From NCBI RefSeq assembly GCF_014490665.1, contig NZ_CP061038.1:4486501-4550500 (forward strand): DNA of 64,000 nt, given 5' to 3'. Both the position numbers and the translations under genes were made by a program. The notes beneath the pieces are model-generated. The model did not search any database, had not been told where the DNA came from, and saw only the letters and a program-made list of their open reading frames with translations. This DNA comes from Sphingomonas alpina (GTDB lineage Bacteria; Pseudomonadota; Alphaproteobacteria; Sphingomonadales; Sphingomonadaceae). Each line of letters opens with the position of its first letter. The first letter of the stretch is position 1. This document shows positions 19,405-28,877 of this stretch, in pieces.

Positions 19405-21075
19405 TCAGTTCGGCTTTACGCAGCAGAATGATCCCGTCGCGATGGCGCGGGCCCGCATCGCAGGCGGCAGATAGTGGCAACCGATCACCGCGCCGCTCGA
19501 TCCATGGGCGCGCATCCAGGTCATCGGGTCGCCAGCGGACCCGTTCCACACCGACAACAGGCCCAGCCGGTGAACCGGGCGATACCCTTCCGAATAAGTA
19601 AAATAGGTCAGATCGTCGATCAGCACACGGGGCGATTCGGGACCGATCCCGCATTTCGCTCCAGCCGATACGATCTGCCGCCGGAGCGCGGCATAGCCAT
19701 AGGCGCCGAGCGAATAAGGCTGTTGCGCGACATAGCCGCCCTGTCCGCTCGTCGCCCATAACCGTGGCGCATAGAGTCCGATCAGCGCAATCTGGCTGAT
19801 CAGGGAGACCGCGGCGATCGCCCATGCGATCGGTGCCAGCCAGCGTCCTTCGCCCGGCATCGCTGCCAGAATCAGCGCCAGTGCCGCGACGATCACCGGC
19901 ATATACAGTGCTGCCTCATAGACGCCCTTGTTGAGCTGCAACGCGGCCCAGGCCGTCGCGCAGCCGATCAGCGCAAGCGCGGTCAGCAGCGGCTTCCAGC
20001 GCCGGTCAGAGCGAATCACCGTGAGGAGCAGCGCAATCAATCCCGTCGCAAGCGCGACATTCCACGCGCTATGGCCAATGCGTTTCCAGATGCGCTGCGC
20101 GTCTGCCGATATCAGGTCCGACGGCAGCCAGTCGGACATATAGAGCCTCTTCGGCAGCGATAGTTCGACATAGTCGCCGGGCAGCATATTGGCGAGCAGG
20201 TCGGGTATGATCGCAACCGTGCCGCGCCAGCCGCCCCCGAGCAGCAGGATCGACGCATTCTCGCCGGCCAGTTTCGCCGCCAGCACCGGATCGTCGGGGC
20301 AGGCGAAACGCTGCGACCAGTAACGATAGCCGAGCCATGCCAGCGCGAAGAGCAGGGCGAGCGCAACTCCACGGACCAGGAATCGCCGGTCGCCCTGGCG
20401 GCACAGGATGATCGCCAGTGTAAACAGCGGGAGGTAGAAAAGCGCCTTCAAATGATAGCTGATCGCCAGCAGGGCGAGCAACAGGATGGCAGCGACCGGT
20501 GCGAGGGGCAGCGCATCCGGATTGCCCCGGCGCCGGAAGGCGATCAGCATGGCGGCCAGAATCGCCAGCCATAACGGCTGTTCGGGGCGGCTCCACACCA
20601 GCAGCAGCGGCAGGATACCGATCCCGAGCAGCGCGAAGCACAGCAGGTCGATGGTCGCGCGGCGCCGCACATCGTCGGTCGCGCGCCGGATCAGCATGCG
20701 GATGCCGAACACGCCGAGGATCGCGCATCCCACGCCGGATAGCCGGATCAGCGCAGGATCGGGCAGGAAACGGGTCAGCAGTGAACTGAACCAGCGTACC
20801 GGCATCATGAAGAAAGCAGGCGTCGCGTCGGTGTTCGCGCCGCATGTTTCGGCAAGAAAGCGATCGACCCCGCCATCCTGAAGATACCGCGACAGCTGAA
20901 AGCGCCAGCCGACCTCATCGGTGTAGATCGGCAGCAATAATCCCAGCGCAAGCGATGACAGTAACAGCACCAGCATGACGGTCGCGCCACGCCGCAGCGC
21001 AACCGCATTTGAAAAAGCCAACATTCGCTGTCGCTTAGCTGGACCGGTCGACTCTGGCGATGATAACTTCGTCAT
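19405..21075 (-). CDS. Polytopic membrane protein, glycosyltransferase-39-like, function unknown
   Basis: The gene encodes 556 residues from the ATG at 21075 (MTKLSSPEST). About 11-12 membrane helices are predicted by eye, the first at 33-52. The periplasmic loop after it carries YTDEVGWRFQLSRYLQDGG. An acidic residue placed just after the first helix (TDE) is characteristic of GT-C fold enzymes using lipid-linked sugars. The C-terminal third is soluble, with CGIGPESPRVLIDDLTYF and ending in MRARAIATGSFCCVKPN. The protein lies six bases after the 2OG oxygenase gene, so they are probably cotranscribed. The donor and acceptor are unknown. Confidence 0.75.
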   Translation of the reverse strand: MTKLSSPESTGPAKRQRMLAFSNAVALRRGATVMLVLLLSSLALGLLLPIYTDEVGWRFQLSRYLQDGGVDRFLAETCGANTDATPAFFMMPVRWFSSLLTRFLPDPALIRLSGVGCAILGVFGIRMLIRRATDDVRRRATIDLLCFALLGIGILPLLLVWSRPEQPLWLAILAAMLIAFRRRGNPDALPLAPVAAILLLALLAISYHLKALFYLPLFTLAIILCRQGDRRFLVRGVALALLFALAWLGYRYWSQRFACPDDPVLAAKLAGENASILLLGGGWRGTVAIIPDLLANMLPGDYVELSLPKRLYMSDWLPSDLISADAQRIWKRIGHSAWNVALATGLIALLLTVIRSDRRWKPLLTALALIGCATAWAALQLNKGVYEAALYMPVIVAALALILAAMPGEGRWLAPIAWAIAAVSLISQIALIGLYAPRLWATSGQGGYVAQQPYSLGAYGYAALRRQIVSAGAKCGIGPESPRVLIDDLTYFTYSEGYRPVHRLGLLSVWNGSAGDPMTWMRAHGSSGAVIGCHYLPPAMRARAIATGSFCCVKPN

Positions 21076-21080
21076 GTTGA

Positions 21081-21797
21081 TCAGACGGAGTCGTGAAAGA
21101 TTATCCCCAAAGTGTGCCGTGCGCCTGAGTGCAGGGTGCTGACGCCGTGACGCATCGTCACGCGGTAATCGCCGCGCCCGCCGCGTACCGGACGATGATT
21201 GACTGCAAAGATCACCGCATCGCCTTGTTGCAGCGGAACCACCTCCACACGCGATTGCATGCGCGGGCGCTGTTCGGTCAGCACGAATTCGCCACCGGCG
21301 AAATCGGCCTGCGGTCGCGACAGCAGGATGGCGACCTGTAGCGGGAAGGCGTGCTCGCCATACAGGTCCTGGTGCAGGCAATTATAATCGCCCGCGCCGT
21401 AGCGCAGCAGCAATGGGGTGGGGCGCTTCTGGCCGGCCGCGTGGCAGCGGTCGATGAACTCTGCATGGTCGACGGGAAAACGAACCGCGCTGCCCAGCCG
21501 CTCTGCCCAGGTATTGGCGATCGGCTGAAGATGGGGATAGAGGCCCCCGCGCAGGCAGGCGATCGCGGGCGGCAGCGGATAGGCGAAATAGCCATAGGCA
21601 CCGCGCCCGAAACCATGCCGCGCCATCACGATGCGGCTGCGGAACAGCGTGTCGTCGTCATACCATGCCGAAAGGGTGGTACAGGTATCGGCGTCGAGCA
21701 GCCCCGGCAGGATGGCCGACCCTCGTGCGTCGAGCGATGTGCGTGTTTCAGCCCAGTCCTGCGCAGCGATCCGTGCGTCGATGTTCGTGATATCCAT
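21081..21797 (-). CDS. 2OG-Fe(II) oxygenase (prolyl-hydroxylase-like)
   Basis: This 238-residue protein starts MDITNIDARIAAQDWAE at the ATG at 21797. The C-terminal double-stranded beta-helix holds the iron site: His and Asp in CLHQDLYGEHAFPLQ, a distal His in MRHGVSTLHSG, and the 2-oxoglutarate-binding Arg in ARHTLGIIFHD. GGEFVLTEQRPR and GDAVIFAVNHRPV are standard for the family. Members hydroxylate proteins or small molecules, or repair alkylated bases. Nothing in the sequence decides the substrate. It sits between two membrane glycosyltransferase-like genes on the same strand, which suggests an envelope substrate, but this is only contextual. Confidence 0.88.
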   Translation of the reverse strand: MDITNIDARIAAQDWAETRTSLDARGSAILPGLLDADTCTTLSAWYDDDTLFRSRIVMARHGFGRGAYGYFAYPLPPAIACLRGGLYPHLQPIANTWAERLGSAVRFPVDHAEFIDRCHAAGQKRPTPLLLRYGAGDYNCLHQDLYGEHAFPLQVAILLSRPQADFAGGEFVLTEQRPRMQSRVEVVPLQQGDAVIFAVNHRPVRGGRGDYRVTMRHGVSTLHSGARHTLGIIFHDSV

Positions 21798-21868
21798 GCC
21801 GGTTGCATCGCACCGTCGGTATTCGATGGCACTCCGCCGCTTGCGCTCGAACCACCAAGGTTCTGACC

Positions 21869-23425
21869 CTAGAGCGGCTGTGCCCGGCACGTGCCGAGCC
21901 AGCAGGGCAGTCCCCAGGACAGTTGCGTCTTCCAGCGGGCGACGGGCGCGACGGGAGCGGGCGGCGCGAAGGGCGCGGTCGTGCCGGGGCCGCCGGCTGG
22001 CCAATCAAGGCCCGCAATGCCGTTCGGAACCCATTTGGCGCCGGGTGCAAAATCCCGTCTCAGCCCAAGCAGTCGGATCTGGCCGCCGTCCGGCACCTGG
22101 CGATATTCGAAGACGTTGCGCATCGGACCCGTCGGGCCGGTGATCGCCGAGCGGGCGAAATAGATCGTGGCCCAGTCGCCTTGCGGCGGTGCAATGACGT
22201 CAATCCGTCGCGCGGATTCGTCCGCCCCGGCGGGCACGGCGACAAGGCGCAGCCCGGTCAGCAGAAATGCGCCTGTCACGGCGGCGATGGCGTATCCGCG
22301 CGCCGCGCGCGCATCGCGCACCAGCAGCCATGCCATCAGGCCAAGCAGCGGCAGGATCCATTTGAAATAATGCAGGCCGTTGAAGCGCCACAGTCCGGTC
22401 GGGAGCAGGTCGATATAGGCGGCAAGGACGAGAACATAGCTCGCCGCCGCGAACAGCAGGCAGGCGGCATAGCCCCGGCGCCGTGGCTCTCCTGCCCCAT
22501 GCAACAGCACGAAGAGCGATCCTGCCAGCCCGAGTACGATCCAGGGAATCCTGGTGAGCAATCCCGTGCCGCGCGGAAACCAGGGTGACGGATCGACGAA
22601 CAGGATCGACATCTTCCAGCCGAGATCGGCGAACCGCGTGCCGATCGCGACCGACAGCTGCGTATAATCGCTCAGCGCCGCGCCGTAGATGCTGACGTGG
22701 AGCGCGAGATAACCGAGAATTGGCATCGCGGCGGCAATGATCGCTGCTGCGACATGGCGCCGGTTCAGCACGCCGCGTCGTGCGAGCAGGGCGGCGAGGA
22801 ACAGGCAGAGGGTGGCCGGCACCACGATATCGGCGGGCCGGGCGAGCGGTACCAGCGCCGCGACGAAGACGAAGCCCGCGACATCGCGCGGCCGCACCGG
22901 GGCTTCGCCGAGGGTCAGATCTCCGGCCCGTGCCATCAGCCACCAGATCAGCGCGGCAGACAGAGTGGTGGTCCAGGGCTGAACCCAGGCCTGCCAGAGC
23001 TGGGGTGGCCAGGCGATGCTCAACAGCAGGATGATGAGCGCCGCCCGCTGGCCGATGCCGAGATGGGCCGCGACGCGGATCAGCGCGCGCACCATCACGG
23101 CGACGCAGATCAGATCAAGCGGCAGATAGGGATTGTCCGGCATCAACGGCACGAACGGCACGGCAAGCAACGGGTAGAGCAGGGGATACCAGTGGTTGTC
23201 GGGCGACAGGTTGCCATGCGCCAACGCCAGGGTGGAGCGCAGATACTGGCCCTGGTCGAACCAGCCATGCCATCTCGACCCGGTGAAGAGCTCGACCGGC
23301 CCCGATTTCAGCATGCAGAGCAGCAGATAGACAAGGGTCGCGATCAGCGCGGGGCGCCAGTCCCGCCACCAGACCGCCAATTGACTGGGGACTTGCGGCC
23401 CGTCGTTCTGCCTGAGCCCGCCCAT
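21869..23425 (-). CDS. Polytopic membrane protein, putative GT-C-type glycosyltransferase
   Basis: The gene encodes 518 residues starting MGGLRQNDGPQV. It has about 10-11 membrane helices, the first at about 27-43. The first periplasmic loop contains WHGWFDQGQYLRSTLALAHGN. The DQGQY element (acidic residue in a loop just after helix 1) is typical of GT-C sugar transferases and the YfhO/ArnT-like group. The C-terminal 110 residues are outside the membrane. No gene-specific signature allows a substrate to be named. The TGACGTCA at 22195 is in this gene. The 97-base gap to the upstream gene may carry its own promoter. Confidence 0.7.
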   Translation of the reverse strand: MGGLRQNDGPQVPSQLAVWWRDWRPALIATLVYLLLCMLKSGPVELFTGSRWHGWFDQGQYLRSTLALAHGNLSPDNHWYPLLYPLLAVPFVPLMPDNPYLPLDLICVAVMVRALIRVAAHLGIGQRAALIILLLSIAWPPQLWQAWVQPWTTTLSAALIWWLMARAGDLTLGEAPVRPRDVAGFVFVAALVPLARPADIVVPATLCLFLAALLARRGVLNRRHVAAAIIAAAMPILGYLALHVSIYGAALSDYTQLSVAIGTRFADLGWKMSILFVDPSPWFPRGTGLLTRIPWIVLGLAGSLFVLLHGAGEPRRRGYAACLLFAAASYVLVLAAYIDLLPTGLWRFNGLHYFKWILPLLGLMAWLLVRDARAARGYAIAAVTGAFLLTGLRLVAVPAGADESARRIDVIAPPQGDWATIYFARSAITGPTGPMRNVFEYRQVPDGGQIRLLGLRRDFAPGAKWVPNGIAGLDWPAGGPGTTAPFAPPAPVAPVARWKTQLSWGLPCWLGTCRAQPL

Positions 23426-23522
23426 CAGCGGCGAAATACAGGATCGCGTCGCAGGGGCAAGTGGCGTCGCGTCAGCATCGCTGGTCCGCTGCGGCGCTCA
23501 TCATTACGGACATCGGACCTGT

Positions 23523-25019
23523 TCAGTGGCCCCAGCGCCGCATCACAGCCTCGATCTCATACTGCTTCGGCCCGGCGATCGGGCAGGCGCCCGGACGGCG
23601 AAAGACGCAAAATTCCTGCGGCGCGCCCTTCCGGCCCGGCGCACAATAGGTCGCCCGGTAATTCGGGCCGAGACCCGCGCCGGCGGCAAGCGGGGCGATC
23701 GCGACATTGAAGGCGCCACGCCACGGGGCGGCGACGCTGGTCGCGTCGGGGCCGTAGAAATTGTAGATCGGCGTCTCGCGATCATAAAAGCTGTAATTTG
23801 CCGGCGCGGGCGGCTTGGGGCTGAAGAACGCCAGGCCGCATGCTGCGGGATCGACACCGGCTGCACGGATCGCGAGCAGGATGGTGCGATGCGACTGCCA
23901 TAGTTTCTGCGAGCTTCCCGATACCGCGGCAATGCCGGACAGGATGGTCCATGTCGCAACCGTGCCGATCGTCGCCCATGTCGCGGTGCGCCGGCTCGCC
24001 GTGCGGGTCACCCGGGCCAGCACTTCGCCGCTTCCCAGGCTGGCCAGCAGGACGAACAGCGCCAGCGTGGGCAGGATGAAGCGCATTTCCTTGTGCGGAA
24101 TCACCGAATGCGCTGCGAGATGGACCAGTGCGAGGATCAGCAAGGCGGGATGACGGCGCGCACCAACCAGTGCGAGTGGTACGATGAAGACGCTCGCGAT
24201 GCTCCAGTTCCGCACCGTCTGGGTCAGGTACCAATACCAGGGCTCGACCCCGAAGCTGGCGCTTTTGTGCTCGATCAGGTTGATGCGGAAATTCTCGATC
24301 ATCCACCGGAATGGCATTTGCCCGGTGATCAGGTCGACACCCGCCGAGATCGCGAGCGCGGCGATGCCGCCGGCGATCATCGTCGCCCAGCGGCGTATGT
24401 CGCGACCGCCGCCGATGATCGCCAGCGCGCCGACAATCGGTGCCATTTGCAGCCGCGCGCACACCGCCAGCCCAAGCAACAGGCCGGCCAGCGCGAGCTG
24501 CCGTTGGCTGACGGTGGCGCCTTTGCCGATCAACAGCCACGCCGCGGGCAGGAACAGGGATAGCGAGATCGGCTCGGACAAGGTGCGTGGGCCGTAGAAC
24601 AGCAACTCGCTCCACACAGCAGCGACGATGCCGGCGATCAGCGCTTGGCGGCGCCCGGCCAGCGCGCCGAAGCGGTAGCATGTCCATACCAGGGCGAGTG
24701 ACCCCAGCGCGCACAGGAAGCGCGGCAACAGGATCGGAAGCATCGTCCCCGGCGCGATGAAATGGCCGATACCCATCGGGCCGGCCACCACCAGCGGGAT
24801 CAGCCACGACCTGATTCCGGCACGATATTCCCAGGCGCGCACCCAGGTGCCGTTGGTCAGATAATGTGCCGGCTCCAGATACTGCCAGAGCTCGTCGGGA
24901 TGTGCGATCGCCGGGATGAAAGCGACCGCTACGCGTAGCGCCAGCGCCAGCAGGAGAATGCCCGCCAGAGTCCGATTGGCTCGATCGATGCTGGCATCCC
25001 GGCCGCTCGCCGCGACCAT
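23523..25019 (-). CDS. Alg9/PIG-B-like (GT22 family) mannosyltransferase homologue
   Basis: The gene encodes 498 residues from the ATG at 25019 (MVAASGRDASIDRANRT), seven bases after the beta-lactamase stop, with a weak GGAA ribosome site. The first loop has HPDELWQYLEPAHYLTNG and then AWEYRAGIRSWLIP. Together with the later HKEMRFILPTLAL these match the GT22 (Alg9/PIG-B/Smp3) motifs HPDE-x-x-Q-x-x-E, WE-x-R-x-GIRS and HKE-x-RF. Eukaryotic members add mannose from dolichol-phosphate-mannose. Bacterial ones act on lipid-linked or surface glycans. About 10 membrane helices are expected, with the active-site Asp being that of HPDE. An in-frame start 36 bases upstream would overlap the beta-lactamase. 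Confidence 0.85.
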   Translation of the reverse strand: MVAASGRDASIDRANRTLAGILLLALALRVAVAFIPAIAHPDELWQYLEPAHYLTNGTWVRAWEYRAGIRSWLIPLVVAGPMGIGHFIAPGTMLPILLPRFLCALGSLALVWTCYRFGALAGRRQALIAGIVAAVWSELLFYGPRTLSEPISLSLFLPAAWLLIGKGATVSQRQLALAGLLLGLAVCARLQMAPIVGALAIIGGGRDIRRWATMIAGGIAALAISAGVDLITGQMPFRWMIENFRINLIEHKSASFGVEPWYWYLTQTVRNWSIASVFIVPLALVGARRHPALLILALVHLAAHSVIPHKEMRFILPTLALFVLLASLGSGEVLARVTRTASRRTATWATIGTVATWTILSGIAAVSGSSQKLWQSHRTILLAIRAAGVDPAACGLAFFSPKPPAPANYSFYDRETPIYNFYGPDATSVAAPWRGAFNVAIAPLAAGAGLGPNYRATYCAPGRKGAPQEFCVFRRPGACPIAGPKQYEIEAVMRRWGH

Positions 25020-25026
25020 CGTTCCG

Positions 25027-26166
25027 TCAGTGATGGTTGACCACCACCGCGGCAACCACCGCCTGCATCAGTGCCTGGCGCTCCGGGATCGATTTGAGCG
25101 TGTCGCCAATCATCACCGCGAGCGCATAGCTTTTGCCGTCGGGTGCGGTCAGCAGGCCGACATCGTTATAGCCCGCGGTGCGCCCGGCCAGGTCCTGGCC
25201 GGTGCCGGTCTTGTGGCCGAAGCTCCACCCCTCCGGCACGGCGCCGCGCAGGCGCATCTTGCCGGTCTTGGACGATTGCATCGTACTGATCAGATAGTCG
25301 GTCGAACTGGCCGACAGCAGTTCGCCTTTCTTCAGTTTCACCAGCGCGCCTGCGATCGCCATCGGCGCGGCACCGTCGGGCGGATCGGTGACATAGCGCT
25401 CGAACGCGGCGATGCGATCGCTTTGTGGCAGGCTTGCCCGCGCGCGGGTAAAGGCATTGCCAAAGGCATATTCAGGCTTCCACGCCAGGCCGGCAGTGCC
25501 GCTTTGCAGGAGCCGCTCGCCCGGGCCGAAACGAATATCGCCGAGTTGCTTACGCAGGATGAAGGCGCGGACTGCCTTGGGGCCGCCGACATAGCGAAGC
25601 AGGCGGTCATTGGCGGTATTGTCGCTCATGGTCAGCGCGCGTTGCAGCAATGCGCCGATCGTGGTCTCATAGCCGTCGCCCTTGATCAGCGCAGCGATCG
25701 GTTGATGGAACAGGGTCAGATCCTCACGCTTTACCGTGACCGGATCCTCGAGCCGCAGCTTTCCGGCGTCGCGGAAATCGAGCACGGTCATCGCCACCCA
25801 CAGCTTGCTCACGCTTTGCTGGGGCAACAATATATCGCCGTTGCTCTGGACGCTCCAACCGCCGTCGATGCTGCGCACCGCAATGCCGACACGGCCGTTG
25901 AAGCTGCGGCCCAGCGCGGCGATATTCGTGCTCAGTGCCTGCGGCGCGCTGACTGGGCGCGGGGTCGGTGGTGGAACGGGAATGACGAGTTGATAGGCCG
26001 GTGCACCGTAAGCCGGCGCGCGATAGGTCGGCGATACGGCACGTGAATCCGCCATTTTCGGGCTGGCAGCAACGCAGGATGCGACCGCCATCGCGGCGAA
26101 GATAATCGCCGCCGGCCGCCGCCATTTTGCGTTGGAATGCCCAGAATTGATGAGTTGTTCAGTCAC
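25027..26166 (-). CDS. Class A-like serine beta-lactamase
   Basis: This 379-residue exported protein has VASC (Cys31), a lipobox-like signal cleavage site, and then a long Pro/Ala/Tyr-rich linker (about 35-75) before the catalytic domain. The three serine beta-lactamase elements are present: SVSK (Ser118, Lys121), SDN (181-183) and KTGTG (319-323). The deacylating glutamate is probably Glu217 in GPGERLLQSG, which differs from the usual E-x-x-LN. PDGAAPMAIAGALVKLKKGELLS is typical of class A. It hydrolyses beta-lactams by inference; spectrum cannot be read from sequence. It is the first gene of a run with glycosyltransferase-like genes. No AmpR/BlaI-type regulator is adjacent. Confidence 0.88.
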   Translation of the reverse strand: MTEQLINSGHSNAKWRRPAAIIFAAMAVASCVAASPKMADSRAVSPTYRAPAYGAPAYQLVIPVPPPTPRPVSAPQALSTNIAALGRSFNGRVGIAVRSIDGGWSVQSNGDILLPQQSVSKLWVAMTVLDFRDAGKLRLEDPVTVKREDLTLFHQPIAALIKGDGYETTIGALLQRALTMSDNTANDRLLRYVGGPKAVRAFILRKQLGDIRFGPGERLLQSGTAGLAWKPEYAFGNAFTRARASLPQSDRIAAFERYVTDPPDGAAPMAIAGALVKLKKGELLSASSTDYLISTMQSSKTGKMRLRGAVPEGWSFGHKTGTGQDLAGRTAGYNDVGLLTAPDGKSYALAVMIGDTLKSIPERQALMQAVVAAVVVNHH

Positions 26167-26307
26167 GCAACAATGCCCCGCCCCCGGAGAATTTCGACCT
26201 TTATGCGCATAATCTTGCTAAGAAATAGCTGAACGGCGAGATTGCGATGAAGTGCCGCTGACACGCGGTGGGACGGTTCCGTAACAAATGCGCAACCCAC
26301 TGACTCT

Positions 26308-27894
26308 TCAGGGAATCAATACTGTATCGATCGCGTCGGGAAGCATTTCGGGATAGTCGAGCGTATAGTGCAGCCCGCGCGATTCATGGCGGTGCAGCGC
26401 CGAACGCACGATCAGATCGGCGGTCTGGAGCAGGTTGCGGAGCTCGATCAGATCCGGCGTAACGCGGAAATGTCCATAATAATCATTCACTTCCTCGGTC
26501 AGTAGACGGATGCGATGTTGCGCGCGCTCAAGCCTTTTGGTGGTGCGGACGATGCCGACATAATTCCACATGAAGCGGCGAATCTCGGTCCAGTTCTGCT
26601 TGATGACGACTTCCTCGTCGGAATCCTCGACGCGGCTTTCATCCCAGGCGCGGATCGGCGGCGGTTCCGGCAACTCGTCCCAATGCGCATTGATATGCTT
26701 GGCGGCCGCCTCGCCGAACACAAAACATTCGAGCAGCGAGTTGGAGGCGAGCCGGTTGGCGCCGTGGAGGCCGGATTCGCTGCATTCGCCCGCGGCATAG
26801 AGGCCGGGCAGGTCGGTCCTGCCGTTGAGATCGATCACCACTCCACCACAGGTATAATGCTGCGCCGGCACCACCGGGATCGGGTCCTTGGTCATGTCGA
26901 TGCCGAGACCCATCAGCTTTTCATAGATGTTGGGGAAATGCTCCTTCACGAAATCAGGGCCCTTATGGCTGATGTCGAGATGGACATAATCGAGCCCGAG
27001 CCGCTTGATCTCATGATCGATCGCTCGCGCCACGATGTCGCGCGGCGCGAGTTCGGCGCGGTCGTCGAAATCGGGCATGAAGCGATAGCCGGTTTCCGGG
27101 ATCAGCAAATGGCCGCCCTCGCCGCGCACCGCCTCGGTGATCAGGAAGTTCTTGACCTCGAGATTGTACAGGCAGGTCGGGTGGAACTGCATGAATTCCA
27201 TGTTCGACACGCGGCATCCCGCGCGCCACGCCATCGCGATGCCGTCGCCGGTCGCGCCACGCGGCGCGGTCGAGAAAAGATAGGTGCGCCCGGCGCCGCC
27301 AGTGGCGAGTATCGTCGCGCGAGCGGTGTACAGCTCGACCCGCCCGGTCGCGCGATTGACCGCATAGACGCCCCACACATGGCCCGAACCCGAATAGCGT
27401 TCCTCGTGCCGCCCGGTGGCGAGGTCGATCGCGACCATGTCGGGTATCAGAGTGATATTGGGATGCGCGGCCGCGGCGCGGGTCAGCGCTTCCTGCACTG
27501 CCCAGCCGGTCGCGTCGTCGACATGGACGATGCGGCGGTGGCTGTGTCCGCCTTCGCGCGTCAGGTGCCGGGCATCGCCGTCCATGTTGAACGGGACGCC
27601 CAGAGCGGCAAGGCGTTCGATCGCGGCGGGTGCGCTTTCGACCACGAATTCCACCGTGGCGCGGTCGTTGAGCCCGGCGCCGGCGACCATCGTGTCCTCG
27701 ATATGGCTTTCGAACGTGTCGCCGGGTTCGAGTACCGCAGCGATCCCGCCCTGCGCCCAGGCGGTCGATCCTTCGCTCAGCCCGCCCTTGGCGAGCACCG
27801 TCACCTTGAACCGGTCGGCCAGGTTGAGCGCTGCGGTCAGCCCGGCCGCGCCGGAACCGATGATCAGAACGTCGCTTTGCTTTGAGTCCGGCAC
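26308..27894 (-). CDS. nadB: L-aspartate oxidase
   Basis: NadB oxidises L-aspartate to iminoaspartate with FAD, the first step of quinolinate and NAD synthesis. About 528 residues: the FAD loop VLIIGSGAAGLTAALNLA, SEGSTAWAQGGIAAV, HSHRRIVHVDDATG, and the fumarate-reductase-family active-site segments QFHPTCLYN and HYTCGGVVIDLNGRT. The helical C-terminal domain is present. I favour the GTG at 27894, which has GGAG five bases upstream. An earlier GTG at 27915 is possible and lies three bases after the ABC ATPase stop. No nadA or nadC is adjacent. Confidence 0.95.
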   Translation of the reverse strand: MPDSKQSDVLIIGSGAAGLTAALNLADRFKVTVLAKGGLSEGSTAWAQGGIAAVLEPGDTFESHIEDTMVAGAGLNDRATVEFVVESAPAAIERLAALGVPFNMDGDARHLTREGGHSHRRIVHVDDATGWAVQEALTRAAAAHPNITLIPDMVAIDLATGRHEERYSGSGHVWGVYAVNRATGRVELYTARATILATGGAGRTYLFSTAPRGATGDGIAMAWRAGCRVSNMEFMQFHPTCLYNLEVKNFLITEAVRGEGGHLLIPETGYRFMPDFDDRAELAPRDIVARAIDHEIKRLGLDYVHLDISHKGPDFVKEHFPNIYEKLMGLGIDMTKDPIPVVPAQHYTCGGVVIDLNGRTDLPGLYAAGECSESGLHGANRLASNSLLECFVFGEAAAKHINAHWDELPEPPPIRAWDESRVEDSDEEVVIKQNWTEIRRFMWNYVGIVRTTKRLERAQHRIRLLTEEVNDYYGHFRVTPDLIELRNLLQTADLIVRSALHRHESRGLHYTLDYPEMLPDAIDTVLIP

Positions 27895-27918
27895 ACCCAC
27901 TCCGTTCTTGACCACAGG

Positions 27919-28842
27919 CTAGGCGTTGGAGGCCCGTGTCAGGTTGAGGAACACATCCTCCAGATCGGCCTCGCGGGTCGACACGTCAACGATGCCATAG
28001 CCATCGGCCTGGACCGCGGCGAGCACCTCGCCGGCATTGGCCACGTCCTTGCGATAGGTGATGGCCAGCGTGCGGCTACCCTTCAGCTCGATCTTCTGGA
28101 AGCAGGTCGCTGCGGGTGGCGTCACGACGTCGCGGTCGACCGTCACCTCGACCAGTTTTTCGGTCGCCATGCCGACCAGCTCACGGGTCGGCTTGTCGGC
28201 GATCAGCTTGCCATGATTGATGATCGCGATCCGATCGCAGAGCTGCTCGGCCTCTTCGAGGTAATGCGTGGTCAGCACCACCGTCACGCCCTGCGCGTTG
28301 AGCTGGCGAACATAGGCCCAGAGTTGCTGGCGCAGTTCGATATCGACACCGGCGGTTGGCTCGTCGAGTACCAGCACGGGCGGAGAGTGGACCATCGCCT
28401 TGGCGACCATCAGCCGCCGTTTCATCCCGCCCGACAAGGTACGGGCATAGGCATTGGCCTTGTCCTCCAGATGCACCGCGCGCAGCAATTCCATCGAGCG
28501 CCGCTTCGCCCTGGGCACGCCGTACAGCCCTGCCTGGATCTCCAGCGTCTCGACCGGCGTGAAAAAGGGGTCGAACAGGATTTCCTGGTTGACGATGCCG
28601 ATCGATACCTTGGCGTTGCGTGGATGCTGATCGATGTCGAAGCCCCAGATCGACGCGGTACCGCTGCTTTTGTTGACCAGGCCGGCGAGGATATTGATCA
28701 GCGTCGACTTGCCCGCGCCGTTCGGCCCGAGCAGTCCGAAGATGCTGCCGCGCTCGACATCGAGCGTCACATCGTCGAGCGCGCGCTTGCCGCCCGCATA
28801 GGTCTTGCACAGATTGGCGATCGAGATTGCGGCTTCCGTCAT
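27919..28842 (-). CDS. ABC transporter ATP-binding protein (ABC-2/DrrA-like)
   Basis: This 307-residue ATPase starts MTEAAISIANLCKTYAGG at 28842. Walker A GPNGAGKST is at 39-47, the signature LSGGMKRRL follows, then Walker B VLVLDEPTAGVD and a switch histidine in LTTHYLEEAEQLCDR. The C-terminal DUF4162-like extension ends READLEDVFLNLTRASNA. It resembles NodI/DrrA/CcmA-type ATPases that power ABC-2 exporters. No permease gene is adjacent: nadB follows at once on the same strand. The partner must be elsewhere, or beyond the divergent zf-CHCC gene. Confidence 0.92.
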   Translation of the reverse strand: MTEAAISIANLCKTYAGGKRALDDVTLDVERGSIFGLLGPNGAGKSTLINILAGLVNKSSGTASIWGFDIDQHPRNAKVSIGIVNQEILFDPFFTPVETLEIQAGLYGVPRAKRRSMELLRAVHLEDKANAYARTLSGGMKRRLMVAKAMVHSPPVLVLDEPTAGVDIELRQQLWAYVRQLNAQGVTVVLTTHYLEEAEQLCDRIAIINHGKLIADKPTRELVGMATEKLVEVTVDRDVVTPPAATCFQKIELKGSRTLAITYRKDVANAGEVLAAVQADGYGIVDVSTREADLEDVFLNLTRASNA

Positions 28843-28877
28843 GGAGGCCGCGATAGGCCCAGAGTCGCGCAACCTCA

